In this document: piece by piece, positions 36,980-44,950 of the stretch
How positions within the stretch are numbered: the stretch's first letter is position 1
How the letters are laid out: each line of letters starts with the position of its first letter
DNA from: Belnapia moabensis DSM 16746
GTDB taxonomy: Bacteria; Pseudomonadota; Alphaproteobacteria; Acetobacterales; Acetobacteraceae
NCBI RefSeq assembly: GCF_000745835.1
Contig: NZ_JQKB01000008.1
Coordinates: 1-64,000 of the forward strand
Direction of reading: 5' to 3'
DNA length: 64,000 nt
Position numbers and translations under genes: made by a program
Notes under the pieces: generated by a model
The model's database searches: none
What the model saw: the letters and a program-made list of their open reading frames with translations, nothing else
Told to the model about the DNA's origin: nothing

Positions 36980-38635
36980 TTACCCGTAGGTCGTCTCCGA
37001 CGCCTCGACGCCCCGGCTCATCTCTCGCGGCACCTCCTGTCCGGTTGCCAGCAGCGCCAGCGCCTCCGCCACGCGGATGCCATCGACGCCAGCGCTGAGG
37101 ATGCCGCCCGCATAGCCCGCGCCTTCCCCGGCCGGGAACAGCCCCGGCGTGTTGAGGCTCTGGAAGTCCCAGCCCCGGCGGATGCGGATCGGGCTGCTGG
37201 TCCGCGTCTCGACGCCCGTCATCACCGCATCCGGCCGCGCGAAACCCGGCATCTGCCGGTCGAAGGCGAGCAGCGCCTCGCGCATCGCCGCCACGGCGAA
37301 GTCGGGCAGGCAGAGCGCCAGGTCGGTCGGCGTCACCCCCGGCTTGTAGCTTGGCAGCACCTCGCCCAGCTCGGTCGAGGGCCGCCCGGCGAGGAAGTCG
37401 CCGACCAGCTGCCCCGGCGCCCGATAGTCGCCGCCGCCGGCGAGGAAGGCCGCGCTTTCCAGCCGCCGCTGGAAGTCGACGCCGGCCAGCACGTCGCCGG
37501 GGTAATCCGCCGGCGAGATGCCGACGACGATGCCGGCATTCGCATTCCGCTCGGCCCGCGAATACTGGCTCATGCCATTGGTGACGACGCGCCCCGGCTC
37601 GCTCGTCGCCGCCACCACCGTCCCGCCCGGGCACATGCAGAAGCTGTAGACGCTGCGCCCGTTCGACGCATGGTGCACCAGCTTGTAGTCCGCCGCGCCG
37701 AGCAGCGGGTTGCCCGCATTCGGCCCCCAGCGCAGCCGGTCGATCATCCCCTGCGGATGCTCGATCCGCACGCCGATGCTGAAGGGCTTCTGCTCGAGAT
37801 ACACGCCGGCATCGCGCAGCATGACGAAGCTGTCCCGCGCGCTGTGCCCGATCGCGAGCACGACCGATTTCGCCGCGATCGCCTCGCCGCTCTCGAGCAC
37901 CACGCCTTCCACCTGCCGCCCCGCCCCGAGTTCCAGCCCGACCACCTTGCTGCCGAAGCGGTACTCGCCCCCCAGCCGCTCGATCTCCGCGCGGATGCTC
38001 TCCACCATCGAGACCAGGCGGAAGGTCCCGATATGCGGCCGCGAGACATAGAGGATTTCCTCCGGCGCTCCCGCCTTCACGAACTCGGTCAGCACCTTCC
38101 GTCCATAATGCCGCGGATCCTTGATCTGGCTGTACAGCTTGCCGTCGGAGAAGGTGCCTGCCCCGCCCTCGCCGAACTGCACGTTGCTCTCAGGGGTCAG
38201 CACGCCGCGCCGCCAGAGGCCCCAGGTATCCTTGGTCCTCTCACGGACCAGCTTGCCGCGCTCAAGGATGATCGGGCGGAAACCCATCTGCGCCAGCACC
38301 AGCCCCGCCAGCAGCCCGCAGGGCCCGGTGCCGATGACGACGGGCCGCAGCGCCCCCTCGGGTGCCCGCGCCACGAATCGGTAGCGCGTGTCCGGCGCCG
38401 GGCGGACATGCGCATCCCCTCTGTGCCGCGCCAGCACCGCCGCCTCGTCGCGCAACACGAGGTCGAGCGTGTAGACCCACATGATCGCCCGCGGCTTCCG
38501 CGCATCATGCCCGCGGCGGAAGACGGTGATGTCGAGCAACTCGTCATCGGCGATGCCGAGCCGGGCGAGGATGGCGGCGCGCAGGAGTTCGGGCTCATGG
38601 CCGAGGGGCAGGCGCAGTTCGGTCAGACGCAGCAT
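36980..38635 (-). CDS. FAD-dependent dehydrogenase of the COG2509 type
   Basis: This 551-residue protein has an N-terminal 80-residue domain (ELRLPLGHEPELLRAAILAR) and then the dinucleotide motif VVIGTGPCGLLAGLVLA (GxGxxG at 102-107) with ILERG ending the FAD-ribose strand. Later segments are FGEGGAGTFSDGKLYSQIKD, MCPGGTVVAATSEPG and the final LFPAGEGAGYAGGILSAGVD. It matches uncharacterised FAD-dependent dehydrogenases found across bacteria and plastids; the substrate is unknown. It stands alone on the minus strand beyond a strong terminator. Confidence 0.88.
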   Translation of the reverse strand: MLRLTELRLPLGHEPELLRAAILARLGIADDELLDITVFRRGHDARKPRAIMWVYTLDLVLRDEAAVLARHRGDAHVRPAPDTRYRFVARAPEGALRPVVIGTGPCGLLAGLVLAQMGFRPIILERGKLVRERTKDTWGLWRRGVLTPESNVQFGEGGAGTFSDGKLYSQIKDPRHYGRKVLTEFVKAGAPEEILYVSRPHIGTFRLVSMVESIRAEIERLGGEYRFGSKVVGLELGAGRQVEGVVLESGEAIAAKSVVLAIGHSARDSFVMLRDAGVYLEQKPFSIGVRIEHPQGMIDRLRWGPNAGNPLLGAADYKLVHHASNGRSVYSFCMCPGGTVVAATSEPGRVVTNGMSQYSRAERNANAGIVVGISPADYPGDVLAGVDFQRRLESAAFLAGGGDYRAPGQLVGDFLAGRPSTELGEVLPSYKPGVTPTDLALCLPDFAVAAMREALLAFDRQMPGFARPDAVMTGVETRTSSPIRIRRGWDFQSLNTPGLFPAGEGAGYAGGILSAGVDGIRVAEALALLATGQEVPREMSRGVEASETTYG

Positions 38636-38690
38636 GGGTTTCCAAGGGCCGGGCGAGGCGTATCCTCCCCTTAGCGGGGAGGGACGGTGG

Positions 38691-39659
38691 ATGGAACAGC
38701 GGGTCCTGGGTCGAACCGGGCTGAAGGTCTCGGTGCTGGGCTACGGCGCCGGCGCCGTCGGCGGGCTGATGGTCCGCGGCACGCCGGCCGAGCAGGAGCG
38801 GTCGCTCGCCCGCGCCTTCGAGGCCGGCATCAACTATGTCGATACCGCCCCCGCCTATGGCAATGGCGCCTCCGAGGAGAATCTCGGCCGGGCCCTGGCG
38901 GCGCTCGGCGCCCGCCCGCTGATCGGCACCAAATTCCGCCTGCCCGCCGCCGTGCCGCGCGACATCCCCGGCGCCATCACGGCCTCGCTGGAGGCGAGCC
39001 TTCGCCGCCTCGGCCGCGACGCCGTGGACCTCCTCCAGCTCCACGACCCGATCGGCCTACCAGAGGGCTACAGCCTCACCGAACTGCTGGGCGAGGGGCT
39101 ACCCGCCCTGCACCAGCTGCGCGACCAGGGGAAGTGCCGCTTTCTTGGCATCACCGCCCTCGGCGCCGAACCCGCCCTCCGCCAACTCCTGGAGGCCGGG
39201 CTGATCGACACGGCGCAGTTTCCCTTCAACGCGCTCAATCCTTCCTGGCTCGCCTCGCTGCCGCCCGGCCTGCCGGGGCAGGATTTCCGCCAGCTCGGCC
39301 ATCTGGCGGCGGCGCAGGGCGTCGGGCTGATCGGCATCCGCATCCTCGCCGCCGGCGCCCTCTCCGGCGAAGCGGGGCGCCACCCCATCGCCATGCCCGA
39401 GGTCGCGCCCATCGCCTCGGCCGGCGACTATGCCACCGATCTCGCCCATGCCCGCCGCCTCCGCCCGCTGGTGGAGGAGGGCCATGCCGCCTCGCTGGCC
39501 GAGCTCGCCATCCGCTTCGCCATCACCCCGCCGGAGATGGGCACGGCCCTGATCGGCACCGCCTCGCCGGAGCAGCTCGACCAGGCGATCGCCGCTGCGG
39601 AGCGGGGCCCGCTGCCGCCCCCGGTGCTGGAGCGCATCGCCGCGGTCCTCATGGCATGA
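38691..39659 (+). CDS. Aldo/keto reductase
   Basis: This 322-residue TIM-barrel protein has the catalytic set D51, Y56, K81 and H118 in YVDTAPAYGNG, IGTKF and LLQLHDP. The start ATG 38691 has GGGGAGGGA at 38676-38684. The C-terminal TALIGTASPEQLDQAI segment is the usual NADP-binding region of short AKRs. The substrate is unknown. It is followed four bases after its stop by a DMT transporter gene, so the two may be co-transcribed. Confidence 0.9.
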   Translation: MEQRVLGRTGLKVSVLGYGAGAVGGLMVRGTPAEQERSLARAFEAGINYVDTAPAYGNGASEENLGRALAALGARPLIGTKFRLPAAVPRDIPGAITASLEASLRRLGRDAVDLLQLHDPIGLPEGYSLTELLGEGLPALHQLRDQGKCRFLGITALGAEPALRQLLEAGLIDTAQFPFNALNPSWLASLPPGLPGQDFRQLGHLAAAQGVGLIGIRILAAGALSGEAGRHPIAMPEVAPIASAGDYATDLAHARRLRPLVEEGHAASLAELAIRFAITPPEMGTALIGTASPEQLDQAIAAAERGPLPPPVLERIAAVLMA

Positions 39660-39663
39660 CCCC

Positions 39664-40548
39664 TTGGGAGTGAGTCCCCAGCTCGCCGGCTTCGGCTACC
39701 TCACCGTCACGGCCGCCGCCTGGGGCATGAACTGGCCGGTGATGAAGCTGCTGATGCAGGACTGGCCCCCCTTCACCTTCCGGGTGCTGGCGGCCAGCGG
39801 CTCCGTCCTGCTGCTCTTCGCCATCGCGGCCCTGCAGCGCGAGGCGCTGCTGCCCCGGCCCGACCAATGGGGCCGGCTGGCGGTGGCGGCGCTGCTTAAT
39901 GTCACCTCCTGGCTGTTCTTCGCCCCGCTGGCGATCCTTTGGCTCGATGCGTCGGAGGCGGCGATCATCGCCTACACCATGCCGGTCTGGGCGACGATGC
40001 TCGCCTGGCCCTTCCTCGGCGAGCGCCCCGGCTGGCGCCGTCTCATGGGCCTCGCCCTTGGCCTCGCCGGCGTGGCGCTGCTGATGGCCGGCCGGCTCGA
40101 CCTCGCCGCCGGCATAGGGGCGGGCAAGCTCCCTGGCGTGCTGGCGATCCTCACAACGGCGCTGCTCTTCGCCTGCGGCACCATCTGGACCAAGCGCTTT
40201 CCGCTGGCGATGGCGCCGGTGCCGCTCGTCGCCTGGCAGCTCGCCATCGGCGCGCTGCCCGTCGCCGCCGTGGCGCTCGCCACCGAGCAGGCGCATCCCG
40301 CCGAGGTCCGCCCGCTCGGCTGGGCCTGCCTCGCCTATGCCTCGGTGATCGGCCAGTGCCTCGCCTATCTGGCCTGGTTCCGCGCGTTGAAGCGGCTGCC
40401 CGCCGGCACCGCTGCCATCGGCTCGCTGCTGGTGCCGATCATCGGCGTGCTCGGCAGCGCCGCCTTGCTCGGCGAGCCGCTCGGCCTGCGCCAGGGCGCG
40501 GCGCTGGCGCTCACGCTCGGCGGGGTCGCCCTCGCCTCAAGGGGATGA
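39664..40548 (+). CDS. DMT/EamA-family membrane transporter
   Basis: This 294-residue protein has about ten membrane helices in two EamA repeats, for example LTVTAAAWGMNWPVMKLLMQ at the first and YASVIGQCLAYLAWFRALKR in the second. The drug/metabolite transporter family exports amino acids, nucleosides or metabolites; the substrate is unknown here. TTG 39664 and GTG 39670 are both possible starts, so the first two residues are uncertain. It lies directly after the aldo/keto reductase. Confidence 0.87.
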   Translation: MGVSPQLAGFGYLTVTAAAWGMNWPVMKLLMQDWPPFTFRVLAASGSVLLLFAIAALQREALLPRPDQWGRLAVAALLNVTSWLFFAPLAILWLDASEAAIIAYTMPVWATMLAWPFLGERPGWRRLMGLALGLAGVALLMAGRLDLAAGIGAGKLPGVLAILTTALLFACGTIWTKRFPLAMAPVPLVAWQLAIGALPVAAVALATEQAHPAEVRPLGWACLAYASVIGQCLAYLAWFRALKRLPAGTAAIGSLLVPIIGVLGSAALLGEPLGLRQGAALALTLGGVALASRG

Positions 40549-40626
40549 GACGTTGCCGTGACGCAGGCAACTTCACCCGCTGCCAGCCTTTCCTTCCGCA
40601 TCGACGCTACAGATGGAGAGTGAGAC

Positions 40627-41163
40627 ATGGACAACCAAATCCGTGAGATGCTGGTCGCCTCGCTGAAGGACATCTACAGCGCCGAGAAGCAGGGCACCCG
40701 CAACATGCAGCGCGTCGTCCGCAAGGTCTCCGCGCCGGAGCTGCGCGAGGCGCTGACCATGCATGTCGAGCAGACCCAGTCCCAGGTCGAGCGCGTCGAG
40801 CAGGCGCTCGAGGAGATGGGCGCCCGCCCAGGCCGCAAGGTCTGCGAGGCGATGCGCGGCCTGATCGAGGAGGCGCAGCACGAGGTGGAGGAGTACGAGA
40901 AGGGGCCCGTCCTCGACATCGTCATCGTCGCCGCGGTGCAGAAGATCGAGCATTACGAGATCGCCTCCTACGGCACCACGGCCTCCCTGGCGAAGGCGCT
41001 CGGCGAGGAGAAGGTCGGCCAAATCCTCGGCGAGATCCTCGAGGAGGAGAAGCAGACCGACCTGAAGCTGACCGAGCTGACCCAGCAGGTGCTGATGGCC
41101 CAGGTCATGGGCGGCGAGGCGGCCAACGATGCCAAGGGCGGCTCCAAGCGCAAGGCTTCGTAA
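40627..41163 (+). CDS. Ferritin-like DUF892 (YciE-type) protein
   Basis: This 178-residue, all-helical acidic protein has the DUF892 pattern: REMLVASLKDIYSAEKQ, EQTQSQVERVEQALEEMG, GLIEEAQHEV and IEHYEIASYGTTASLAKALG, with repeated Glu/His pairs suited to a di-metal site. Such proteins are stress-induced. The C-terminal Lys/Ser tail (GGSKRKAS) is short. TGGAGAG precedes ATG 40627. The zinc operon begins 54 bases downstream, but a Zur-like palindrome lies between them, so it is probably a separate unit. Confidence 0.88.
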   Translation: MDNQIREMLVASLKDIYSAEKQGTRNMQRVVRKVSAPELREALTMHVEQTQSQVERVEQALEEMGARPGRKVCEAMRGLIEEAQHEVEEYEKGPVLDIVIVAAVQKIEHYEIASYGTTASLAKALGEEKVGQILGEILEEEKQTDLKLTELTQQVLMAQVMGGEAANDAKGGSKRKAS

Positions 41164-41197
41164 GTCCGCGAGGGCAGGGGTAGCAACCGCCCAGGGG

Positions 41198-41218
41198 TGA
41201 TGTTATTTCATAACATCA
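41198..41218. promoter_or_regulatory. Zur-like operator of the zinc importer operon
   Basis: A perfect inverted repeat: TGATGTTAT (41198-41206), spacer TTC, ATAACATCA (41210-41218). The core GTTAT-N3-ATAAC matches proteobacterial Zur boxes from memory. It is AT-rich within a GC-rich background and directly precedes a zinc ABC importer. Its last base is the A of the start codon of the first small ORF, so a bound repressor would cover the promoter and start region. Confidence 0.8.
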
Positions 41219-41331
41219 TGCCCTGGTCTGATCCCCTCGACCTGTCTTCCGGCGCCGCCGCCCGCCTCGCGCTGGCGGCGGTCGTCGCGACCGGGCTCTG
41301 GCTCGCCGTCGCCTGGGCCATGGCCGCATGA
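41218..41331 (+). CDS. 37-residue membrane miniprotein leading the zinc operon
   Basis: The ATG at 41218 opens a 37-residue frame (MPWSDPLDLSSGAAARLALA, then a hydrophobic helix with GLWLAVAWAMAA). Its TGA overlaps the ATPase ATG (ATGA, 41328-41331). Three points support it: high GC at third positions, one clear membrane helix, and the lack of any ribosome site before the ATPase gene, which would need coupling to this frame. No ribosome site is visible before 41218 either, so the transcript may be leaderless. A role in the zinc importer is inferred from position only. Confidence 0.6.
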   Translation: MPWSDPLDLSSGAAARLALAAVVATGLWLAVAWAMAA

Positions 41332-42056
41332 GCCCCGCCGAGATCAAAATTGCCGACCTCACGGTCAGCCACCAGCGCCGCCCCGCGGTGCATCACCTCT
41401 CCGGCCGCTTCGCCCCCGGCAGCCTCACCGCCGTGGTCGGCCCCAACGGCGCCGGCAAGACGACCCTGCTGCGTGCTATTGCCGGCCTGCACCGCCCGGA
41501 TGGCGGCCGCATCGAGGGTGCGGCCGGCCAGGTCGCGCTGCTGCCGCAGCAATCGAGCCTCGACCGCAGCTTCCCGCTCACCTGCCTCGATGCCGTCCTG
41601 CTCGGCCTCTGGGGCGAGACGGGCGCCTTCCGCGCCATCCCCCGCGCCGGCCGCGCCCGGGCCGAAGCCGCGCTCGCCGCCATCGGCCTCGCTGGCTTCG
41701 AGCGCCGCCCCATCGGCAGCCTCTCCGCCGGCCAGTTCCAGCGCGTGCTCTTCGCCCGGCTGCTGCTGCAGGATGCGCCGGTGATCCTGCTCGACGAGCC
41801 CTTCAACGCCCTCGACGCCCGCACCGCCGCCGAGCTGCTGTCGCTGGTGAAGCGCTGGCACGGCGAGGGCCGCACGGTGATCGCCGTGCTGCACGACCTC
41901 GACCTCGTCCGCCGCGAATTCCCCGAGACGCTGCTGCTCGCCCGCGACTGCCTCGGCTGGGGCCCGACCGGCGAGGTGCTGACCGCCGCCAACCGCCTCC
42001 GCGCCCGCATGATGGCCGAGGCCTGGGCCGAGCAGGCGGAGGCCTGCGCCGCCTGA
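41328..42056 (+). CDS. aztA: Zinc ABC transporter ATP-binding protein (AztA/ZnuC type)
   Basis: This 242-residue ATPase has Walker A GPNGAGKTT (about 38-46), signature LSAGQFQR, Walker B VILLDEPFNALD and the switch His in VLHDLDLVRREFPETLLLA. The C-terminal RDCLGWGPTGEVLT segment and GSLTAVVGPNGAGKT opening resemble the AztA zinc importer ATPases. A Zur-like operator sits upstream. The permease follows with a four-base overlap; the periplasmic zinc-binding protein is not in the window. Confidence 0.88.
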   Translation: MSPAEIKIADLTVSHQRRPAVHHLSGRFAPGSLTAVVGPNGAGKTTLLRAIAGLHRPDGGRIEGAAGQVALLPQQSSLDRSFPLTCLDAVLLGLWGETGAFRAIPRAGRARAEAALAAIGLAGFERRPIGSLSAGQFQRVLFARLLLQDAPVILLDEPFNALDARTAAELLSLVKRWHGEGRTVIAVLHDLDLVRREFPETLLLARDCLGWGPTGEVLTAANRLRARMMAEAWAEQAEACAA

Positions 42057-42913
42057 TCCTCCTCCAGCCTTTCATCGAGTACGGCTTCCTCCGCCGCGCC
42101 CTGGTCGGCTGCCTCGCCCTCTCGGTCGCCGCCCCGCCGCTCGGCCTCTTCCTCATGCTGCGGCGGATGAGCCTCACTGCCGATGTGCTCGCGCATGGCA
42201 TCCTGCCCGGCGTCGCCGCGGGCTTCCTCATCGCCGGCCTCTCCCTCCCGGCGATGGCGTTCGGCGGCCTCGTCGCCGGCCTGCTGGTGGCGATCGGCGC
42301 CGGCGCCCTTTCCCGCGCCACCGGCGGGCGCGAGGACGCCTCGCTCGCCGCCCTCTACCTCGTGGCGCTGGCCGCCGGCGTCGCCATGGTCTCCATGCGC
42401 GGCGGCGCGGTGGAACTCACCACCCTGCTCTTCGGCAGCGTGCTCGGCGTCGATGACGGCGCGCTGCTGCTGATGGCCGGCGCCGCCACCCTCACCCTCG
42501 CCGCCCTGGCGCTCGCCTGGCGCCCGCTGGTGCTGGAATGCTTCGACCCCGGCTTCGCCCAGGCGGTCGGCGCCCGCGGCGCCCTCTGGCACCTGGGCTT
42601 CCTGGGCCTCGTCGTGCTGAACCTGCTGGCGGCCTTCCAGGCCCTCGGCACGCTGATGGCCGTCGGGCTGATGATGCTGCCGGCCATCGCCGCCCGGCAC
42701 TGGTCGCGGCGGCTCGGCGGAATGGCCTATGCCTCGGTCGGCATCGCCATGGCGGCGAGCCTCGCCGGCCTGCTGCTGTCCTTCCATGCCGATGTCCCGG
42801 CCGGCCCGGCGGTGGTGCTCTGCGCCGGCCTCGCCTGGGCGGTCTCGGTCCTGGCCGGACCGGTCGACGGCCTCGCCGCCCGCCTGCTCCGCCGGCGGCA
42901 CCTTGCAGGTTAG
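42053..42913 (+). CDS. aztB: Zinc ABC transporter permease (AztB/ZnuB type), apparent CTG start
   Basis: The conserved N-terminus LILLQPFIEYGFLRRALVG reads from CTG 42053, which overlaps the ATPase TGA (CTGA, 42053-42056), with GGAGG at 42038-42042. No ATG, GTG or TTG in frame can include it; the first ATG (42155) would delete the first membrane helix. The 286-residue product then shows LMLRRMSLTADVLAHGILPG and about eight helices, the family norm. A CTG start coupled to the upstream stop is therefore the best reading, and a sequencing error is the alternative. Confidence 0.82.
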   Translation: MILLQPFIEYGFLRRALVGCLALSVAAPPLGLFLMLRRMSLTADVLAHGILPGVAAGFLIAGLSLPAMAFGGLVAGLLVAIGAGALSRATGGREDASLAALYLVALAAGVAMVSMRGGAVELTTLLFGSVLGVDDGALLLMAGAATLTLAALALAWRPLVLECFDPGFAQAVGARGALWHLGFLGLVVLNLLAAFQALGTLMAVGLMMLPAIAARHWSRRLGGMAYASVGIAMAASLAGLLLSFHADVPAGPAVVLCAGLAWAVSVLAGPVDGLAARLLRRRHLAG

Positions 42914-43398
42914 TCGGCGTTCAGAATCCGCGCGATCAGCCCGCGCTTGCGCAGCCGCCGCAGCCCTTGCTGCGCCGCCTGGGCTTCCTTCTCGGCCTTC
43001 TCCACCCGCCTCGACGCCTCGGCCAGCCGCGCCTCAGCGGCGGCGAGCGCCGCCTCGCGCTCCGCAAGCCGCGCCCCGGCCTCCACCAGCAAGGCCTCCG
43101 CCGCATCCGCCCGCCCCCGCTCGCGCAGCAGTTGCTCCTTCAGCAGACTGAGGGCTTCGAGGAAGGCGCCGGTCGGATTGGCCTCCGGCGCCGCGGCCTC
43201 CCGGGCAGGTGCCGCCACCGCCCGCAACCCGCCGGCCTGCCGGACATGCGCCTTCAGCTTCGCAGCCCAGCCGCTCTCGATGACCGCTGGGACCGGCGCC
43301 TCGGGCTGGAGCTGCAACCGCTCCGCCCAAGCGCCCAGGGATGAGGACAGCCGATCCGCCTCCGGCGCCAACGCCAGCAACTGCTTCCCGCCGTCCAT
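42910..43398 (-). CDS. Coiled-coil hypothetical protein (162 residues)
   Basis: Not recognised as a known family. The first 80 residues are Ala/Pro-rich (LLALAPEADRLSSSLGAWAE, WAAKLKAHVRQAGG). Residues about 80-155 form a long Ala/Glu/Arg coiled coil (LLKEQLLRERGRADAAEALL, AEREAALAAAEARL). No signal peptide or membrane segment is visible. It is convergent with the zinc permease, sharing TTAG at 42910-42913. The start ATG 43398 (MDGGKQLLAL) has a GGGGGA-like stretch upstream. Confidence 0.65.
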   Translation of the reverse strand: MDGGKQLLALAPEADRLSSSLGAWAERLQLQPEAPVPAVIESGWAAKLKAHVRQAGGLRAVAAPAREAAAPEANPTGAFLEALSLLKEQLLRERGRADAAEALLVEAGARLAEREAALAAAEARLAEASRRVEKAEKEAQAAQQGLRRLRKRGLIARILNAD

Positions 43399-43438
43399 CC
43401 AATCCCCCGGCCACGAACGATTGGTAATCTCGTGACCG

Positions 43439-43453
43439 TTGCTAGGATAGCAA
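43439..43453. promoter_or_regulatory. Short perfect palindrome TTGCTA-GGA-TAGCAA
   Basis: Six-base arms with a three-base spacer lie between the transglycosylase stop (43459) and the coiled-coil gene start (43398) on the minus strand. It could be a small operator or a weak transcript-end hairpin; there is no T run. Confidence 0.3.
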
Positions 43454-43458
43454 GAAAT

Positions 43459-44382
43459 TTATCGCGCAGCGAGCGTAATCGGCGCCGGCAATGCACGCTG
43501 TGAGGCGAGAAGCCGCGCAACCCCAGCCTGCACCTCGGCCAGACTCAGCGCCCGCCCGGTCGCACGGTCGAAGAAGACACCCCGATTCGCCGCGATGCTG
43601 TCGGCACCGACCGCCTCCGCCGCCGGCCGCGAAGGCGCCCGGCCCAGTTCGACGAGAAAGCGCCGTGCTCCCGCCGGCCCGAGCAGATGGGTGAGGTACA
43701 GCTCCGTGGTCCCTGCCGGCCGGCCGAGCAGCGCCTCCAGCGCCGCCCGCTCCGCCCCCAACCGCTCCGCCGCCATCACGGCCGAAAGCCGCGGGTCGAA
43801 GCGGAGGTTGAGAATATGGCGCAGGTCGCGCGGCCGCTTGGTGGTGATGGCTCCGGTCCGCGCATCGGTTGACAGGCTCGCCGCCTCCCGCGCCAGCCCG
43901 TGCCGCGCGCCGAAGTCGCGTACCACCTCAAGCCAGGTTGCCTCGGTGAACTGCATCAGTCCGCGCGCCGAGCTCTGCCGGTTGACGGCGCGATGGCTGA
44001 AGCGGCTCTCCTGCCAGGCGATGGCCCGCAGCAGCACCGGGTCGGCGCCGGTGCTGCGTGTCGCCGCCGCCAGTGCCGTGGCGACGACGGGGCTCGGCGT
44101 ACCGTCCTCGGCCTGGGCGACGGGGGGCACCATCGCCACGGTCTTGACCCACGCCCGCACCGGGGCCACGGCCTGCCGCCGTGGCGCCGGCCTGACGACG
44201 GGCATGGGCTTCGCCTGGGCGCGCGCCGCGCCCGGCCTTTGGTTGGGCCGCGCCTCGGCCGGCGCCGGCACGGCGATGCTCGCTACAAGGGCGCAGGCGA
44301 GGGCGGCAATTGCCGGGCGAAGCCGACGCACATGGGAAGGCTGCGTGCCGCGGGGGGCGGCACGATGGGTGGCTTCGGTCAC
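43459..44382 (-). CDS. Exported lytic transglycosylase-like (SLT) protein
   Basis: With GTG 44382 as start (GAGGGAG eight bases upstream) the protein has 307 residues. It has a signal/anchor helix (LRPAIAALACALVASIAVPA), an Ala/Pro/Arg-rich linker and an SLT-like domain: AIAWQESRFSHRAVNRQSSA with the catalytic Glu, then RGLMQFTEATWLEVVRDFG. SLT enzymes cleave peptidoglycan in the periplasm. The C-terminal part (LYLTHLLGPAGARRFLVELG) resembles the transglycosylase-like tails of alphaproteobacterial proteins. The frame continues upstream to 44457 without a likely start. Confidence 0.85.
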   Translation of the reverse strand: MTEATHRAAPRGTQPSHVRRLRPAIAALACALVASIAVPAPAEARPNQRPGAARAQAKPMPVVRPAPRRQAVAPVRAWVKTVAMVPPVAQAEDGTPSPVVATALAAATRSTGADPVLLRAIAWQESRFSHRAVNRQSSARGLMQFTEATWLEVVRDFGARHGLAREAASLSTDARTGAITTKRPRDLRHILNLRFDPRLSAVMAAERLGAERAALEALLGRPAGTTELYLTHLLGPAGARRFLVELGRAPSRPAAEAVGADSIAANRGVFFDRATGRALSLAEVQAGVARLLASQRALPAPITLAAR

Positions 44383-44563
44383 GAAGGAATCTCCCTCGGG
44401 GGTGGGAGCGATGGATGTGTCAATGCCCTTTACGCTGCCGGCGCCGTTCCGTTCCAAGCCCTTGCCGGCCGATGCTCACTGTGACCCGCAGGACACCTCC
44501 GATCGGGAGTATCCACCGCGCCATCCTCGCCCTTATGGTTCGGCCCTTCAGAGGGAGGCAGGC

Positions 44564-44950
44564 ATGGCGATCCGACGCTTGGCGGAAGAAGGGCGGCTCT
44601 CCGGCGCCGTGGTGCATGGCGCGCTGGTCTACCTGGCCGGCCAGGTGGCCGATGACCCCGGCCTCGACGCTGAGGGCCAGACCGCCGACATCCTCGCCCA
44701 GATCGATGCCCTGCTCGCCGATGCCGGCACCGACAAGTCGAATCTGCTGACCGTCACCGTGGTGCTGGCCGACATCCAGGACGCCCCGGCGATGAACCGC
44801 GCCTGGGACCGCTGGCTCGACCCGCGCGCCAAGCCCGCGCGCATGACCATCGAGGCCCCGCTGGTCGACCCTCGCTGGCGCGTCGAGATCACCGGCATCG
44901 CCGCGATGCCCTCGCCCGCGCTCGCATCCTCCCCGGGGGCCGATGCCTGA
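44564..44950 (+). CDS. RidA-family protein
   Basis: This 128-residue protein has the YjgF/RidA core: LSGAVVHGALVYLAGQVADD, TADILAQIDALLADAGTDKS, VTVVLADIQDAPAMNRAWDR and ARMTIEAPLVDPRWRVEITG, with the conserved Arg of the substrate pocket near ARMTIE. RidA enzymes deaminate reactive enamines/imines. ATG 44564 follows GAGGGAGG at 44551-44558. Its end overlaps the potassium channel gene by eight bases. Confidence 0.92.
   Translation: MAIRRLAEEGRLSGAVVHGALVYLAGQVADDPGLDAEGQTADILAQIDALLADAGTDKSNLLTVTVVLADIQDAPAMNRAWDRWLDPRAKPARMTIEAPLVDPRWRVEITGIAAMPSPALASSPGADA

Noticed and set aside
42155-42913. ATG 42155 as the start of the zinc permease
   Set aside because: It removes the conserved first membrane helix, which reads cleanly from CTG 42053 with a ribosome site upstream.
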